NCBI GenBank assembly: GCA_023261465.1
Contig: JAHFOW010000013.1
Coordinates: forward strand, 1 to 26,018
DNA length: 26,018 nt
Direction of reading: 5' to 3'
Source: Planctomycetota bacterium
GTDB taxonomy: Bacteria > Planctomycetota > Brocadiia > Brocadiales > Brocadiaceae
The translations under genes and the position numbers were made by a program. Every line of letters begins with the position of its first letter. Positions within the stretch are counted from its first letter, which is position 1. Shown here in pieces: positions 24,274 to 26,018 of the stretch. A model generated the notes under the pieces. That model had not been told where the DNA came from and ran no database searches. It worked only from the letters and a program-made list of their open reading frames with translations.

Positions 24274-24346
24274 ACAAAATATTATTTACGATTTGATGGT
24301 ATAAAAATTTCATTTTATTTGTGCGGTTTTTGAGGCGGTGTTGGCA

Positions 24347-24412
24347 GGACAAGCATCTCGCTTGTCCGGTATCCGTTTGTTGTTTTTGATTTGGTCAACC
24401 GAGACGGTTGAC
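24347..24412. repeat. two palindromic hairpins upstream of the RACo gene
   Basis: GGACAAGC (24347-24354) pairs with GCTTGTCC (24360-24367) around a 5-base loop. GTCAACCG (24394-24401) pairs with CGGTTGAC (24405-24412) around a 3-base loop, followed by CTTACCAATTTTTTC. The second stem plus T-run could act as a terminator that weakens expression of the activator. Both stems may also be dispersed intergenic repeats. Confidence 0.45.
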
Positions 24413-24438
24413 TTACCAATTTTTTCTAACTCGAATAT

Positions 24439-26018
24439 ATGACTCAGAGCGTTGAAATAACCTTTTATCCCATGAAAGCCAGAGGGATTGTGCCAAAAGG
24501 AATTACGATCCTGGAAGCAGCACGAAGACTTGGCGTTCACCTCGAAGGCCCGTGTGGTGGCACGGGTAAATGCGGAAAGGACATGATACAGGTAAGGGCA
24601 AATAAAACCCTCGATACCGTACTTGCCTGCAAAACCCGTGTAGAAACTGACATGGAAGTCACCATTCCCTCCCTCGACAGAAAAGATATGAAGATTGTTG
24701 AAGGCTTTTATGCTGAAGGTGGTGTGAAATATGACGTCAACCCGGCCGTGAGAAAGGAAGGGGTTCTTAATGAACAAGGTCTTTGCCGCACACGTGTGTA
24801 TATTAACGAAAAACTCTCTTCGGTTGAAGAAGGCGAAACACAGTCTCATCTCTGTGGAATCGCACTGGATATTGGAACTACAACGCTCGTGGCAGCATTG
24901 GTCGATCTTTCTAACGGTAAGATAGTGGGGAGTTCCTCCGCGCTGAATCCGCTTGTGTCTTACGGTCACGATGTCATGTCCCGGATAAAGTACTCCACAT
25001 CTAACAAAGACGGACTATACAGGATGCACAAGGAACTTATATCCACGGTTAATTTTCTCATTCATTTTATATCTTCTGAAAAAACCGTAAAACCAGAAAA
25101 CATTTATGAAATCATTGCAGCCGGTAATACCACAATGCAACACATATTTTTAAATAAAGAAATTAAAGGAATAGGCGAATACCCATACAAAATGGAAATA
25201 TCCGATACCTTTACTACGACGGCGAAAGAACTTGCCATCAATATTGCTCAATACGCGCCCGTGACAACCCTTCCCTGTATTTCTGGCTATGTTGGCGGAG
25301 ATATCGTGTCAGGCCTCCTTGCTATTAACCGTAATACCCTCGATTTACCAGCCCTTTTTCTGGATATCGGCACCAATGGAGAAATGGTTCTTTTACTTGA
25401 TGATAAAATGATAGCGACGTCTACCGCCGCTGGCCCGTGCTTTGAGGGAATGACGATAAGTTCTGGGATGCGGGCGGGAGATGGCGCAATCGAGCACGTC
25501 AGCCTTGAAGACGAGATAACTCTGGAAGTAATCGGCAATAGCCAGCCACGGGGGATTTGTGGAAGTGGTCTTCTGGATATTGTTTCTGAACTCTTACGGG
25601 TCGGACTTGTAAACTCCAGTGGCCGGTTGCAAACTAAAGAAGGCAATGAAATCCCGGAAAAATACAAAAAGTATTTATTTGAAAAAAACGGGAAGCGATA
25701 TTTTCAATTGGCAAATGGTGTGGCGCTGTCACAGGAAGATATACGGCAGGTTCAGTTGGCGAAGGCGGCTATCAGGGCGGGCGTGGAGATTTTGCTCACG
25801 AACAGTAATATCAGGCGCGATGAACTGAAGACGGTTATTATTGCCGGTGCATTTGGTTATCACCTGAAGGAGGAAAGTCTTTTTAAGACTGGTCTTTTAC
25901 CAGGGTTGAAAAAGGCCAGACTTCTGTATGTAGGAAATTCGAGTTTGGAGGGCGCAGTGAGAACGCTCCTGAATAAAGAATTGATAGATAAATCAGGTTC
26001 CATTGCCAAAACTACTCA
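24439..26018 (+). CDS. RACo-type ATP-dependent corrinoid activator (2Fe-2S plus ASKHA), cut at right edge
   Basis: The frame from ATG 24439 is open to the last base, giving 526 codons plus two bases. Residues 1-75 form a ferredoxin-like domain (GPCGGTGKCGKDMIQ, LACKTRV). From about 110 the DUF4445/ASKHA ATPase domain follows: CGIALDIGTTTLVAALVDL, AGNTTMQHIF, LFLDIGTNGEMVLL, AGPCFEGMTISSGM, GICGSGLLDIVSELL, VIIAGAFGYHL. RACo enzymes reduce inactive Co(II) in corrinoid proteins using ATP. The usual ferredoxin motif has a third cysteine in CGxC, but here it is Asp48 (C39, C45, D48, C64), so one cluster ligand differs. It follows the methyltransferase genes, its expected context. No Shine-Dalgarno site is visible. 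Confidence 0.9.
   Translation, partial: MTQSVEITFYPMKARGIVPKGITILEAARRLGVHLEGPCGGTGKCGKDMIQVRANKTLDTVLACKTRVETDMEVTIPSLDRKDMKIVEGFYAEGGVKYDVNPAVRKEGVLNEQGLCRTRVYINEKLSSVEEGETQSHLCGIALDIGTTTLVAALVDLSNGKIVGSSSALNPLVSYGHDVMSRIKYSTSNKDGLYRMHKELISTVNFLIHFISSEKTVKPENIYEIIAAGNTTMQHIFLNKEIKGIGEYPYKMEISDTFTTTAKELAINIAQYAPVTTLPCISGYVGGDIVSGLLAINRNTLDLPALFLDIGTNGEMVLLLDDKMIATSTAAGPCFEGMTISSGMRAGDGAIEHVSLEDEITLEVIGNSQPRGICGSGLLDIVSELLRVGLVNSSGRLQTKEGNEIPEKYKKYLFEKNGKRYFQLANGVALSQEDIRQVQLAKAAIRAGVEILLTNSNIRRDELKTVIIAGAFGYHLKEESLFKTGLLPGLKKARLLYVGNSSLEGAVRTLLNKELIDKSGSIAKTT

Noticed and set aside
24310..24969. Long minus-strand 219-codon frame
   Set aside because: It is antisense to the start of the RACo gene, whose domains are unmistakable on the plus strand.
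1..26018. CRISPR array, rRNA or complete tRNA genes
   Set aside because: I found no regularly spaced direct repeats and no rRNA or complete tRNA signatures when reading both strands.

Overview
The window looks like a chromosomal segment of an anammox-type planctomycete (Candidatus Brocadia, Kuenenia or Jettenia relatives). That is inference from content: a formate dehydrogenase next to corrinoid methyl-transfer genes, an ammonium channel, several secreted or periplasmic proteins, AT-rich spacers with many small palindromic repeats, and decayed insertion sequences. There is no rRNA or tRNA gene to confirm it.

Layout. (1) 1-2615 is accessory DNA. It starts with the 5' end of an ISAzo13-type transposase leaving the left edge. 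Next come a decayed DUF6883 gene and an intact DUF4926 gene. Two well-formed integron attC sites (1138-1262 and 2130-2246) follow, bracketing a GC-rich cassette that encodes a zinc-ribbon plus RES-domain protein, a likely NAD-consuming toxin. A third cassette ORF is probably truncated. No integrase gene is present, so this resembles a CALIN (cluster of attC sites lacking an integrase). (2) 2616-4303 holds a secreted cysteine-rich protein, a transposase remnant and a gutted DUF4139 gene. (3) 4322-9466 is mostly housekeeping: an AmpG-like permease, YchF, a site-2-type membrane protease and MnmA. (4) 9606-15845 carries cell-envelope and nitrogen genes: a secreted thermolysin-like protease, a secreted TPR protein, an Amt ammonium channel and an Slp-type lipoprotein. 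(5) 15997-17860 has a broken DUF523-DUF1722 gene that has lost a cluster cysteine, then a periplasmic NrfJ-like double OB-fold protein whose signal-peptide codons contain a run of ten G, a candidate phase-variation switch. (6) 18607-26018 is one co-directional block: a large FeS/molybdopterin formate dehydrogenase, a MtaC-like corrinoid protein, two different MtaA/UroD-type methyltransferases, and a RACo-type ATP-dependent corrinoid activator cut by the right edge.

How the last block probably works (inference): a methyl group is taken from an unknown donor onto the corrinoid protein. An MtaA-like enzyme passes it on, most plausibly toward a folate or Wood-Ljungdahl pool. RACo repairs the corrinoid when it oxidises to Co(II), and formate dehydrogenase links the C1 pool to formate/CO2. 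The substrate-specific MtaB/MttB-type enzyme is not in the window and may lie to the right.

The strongest leads are the RES integron cassette, the methyl-transfer/formate dehydrogenase locus with its unusual RACo ferredoxin motif, and the G10 tract.
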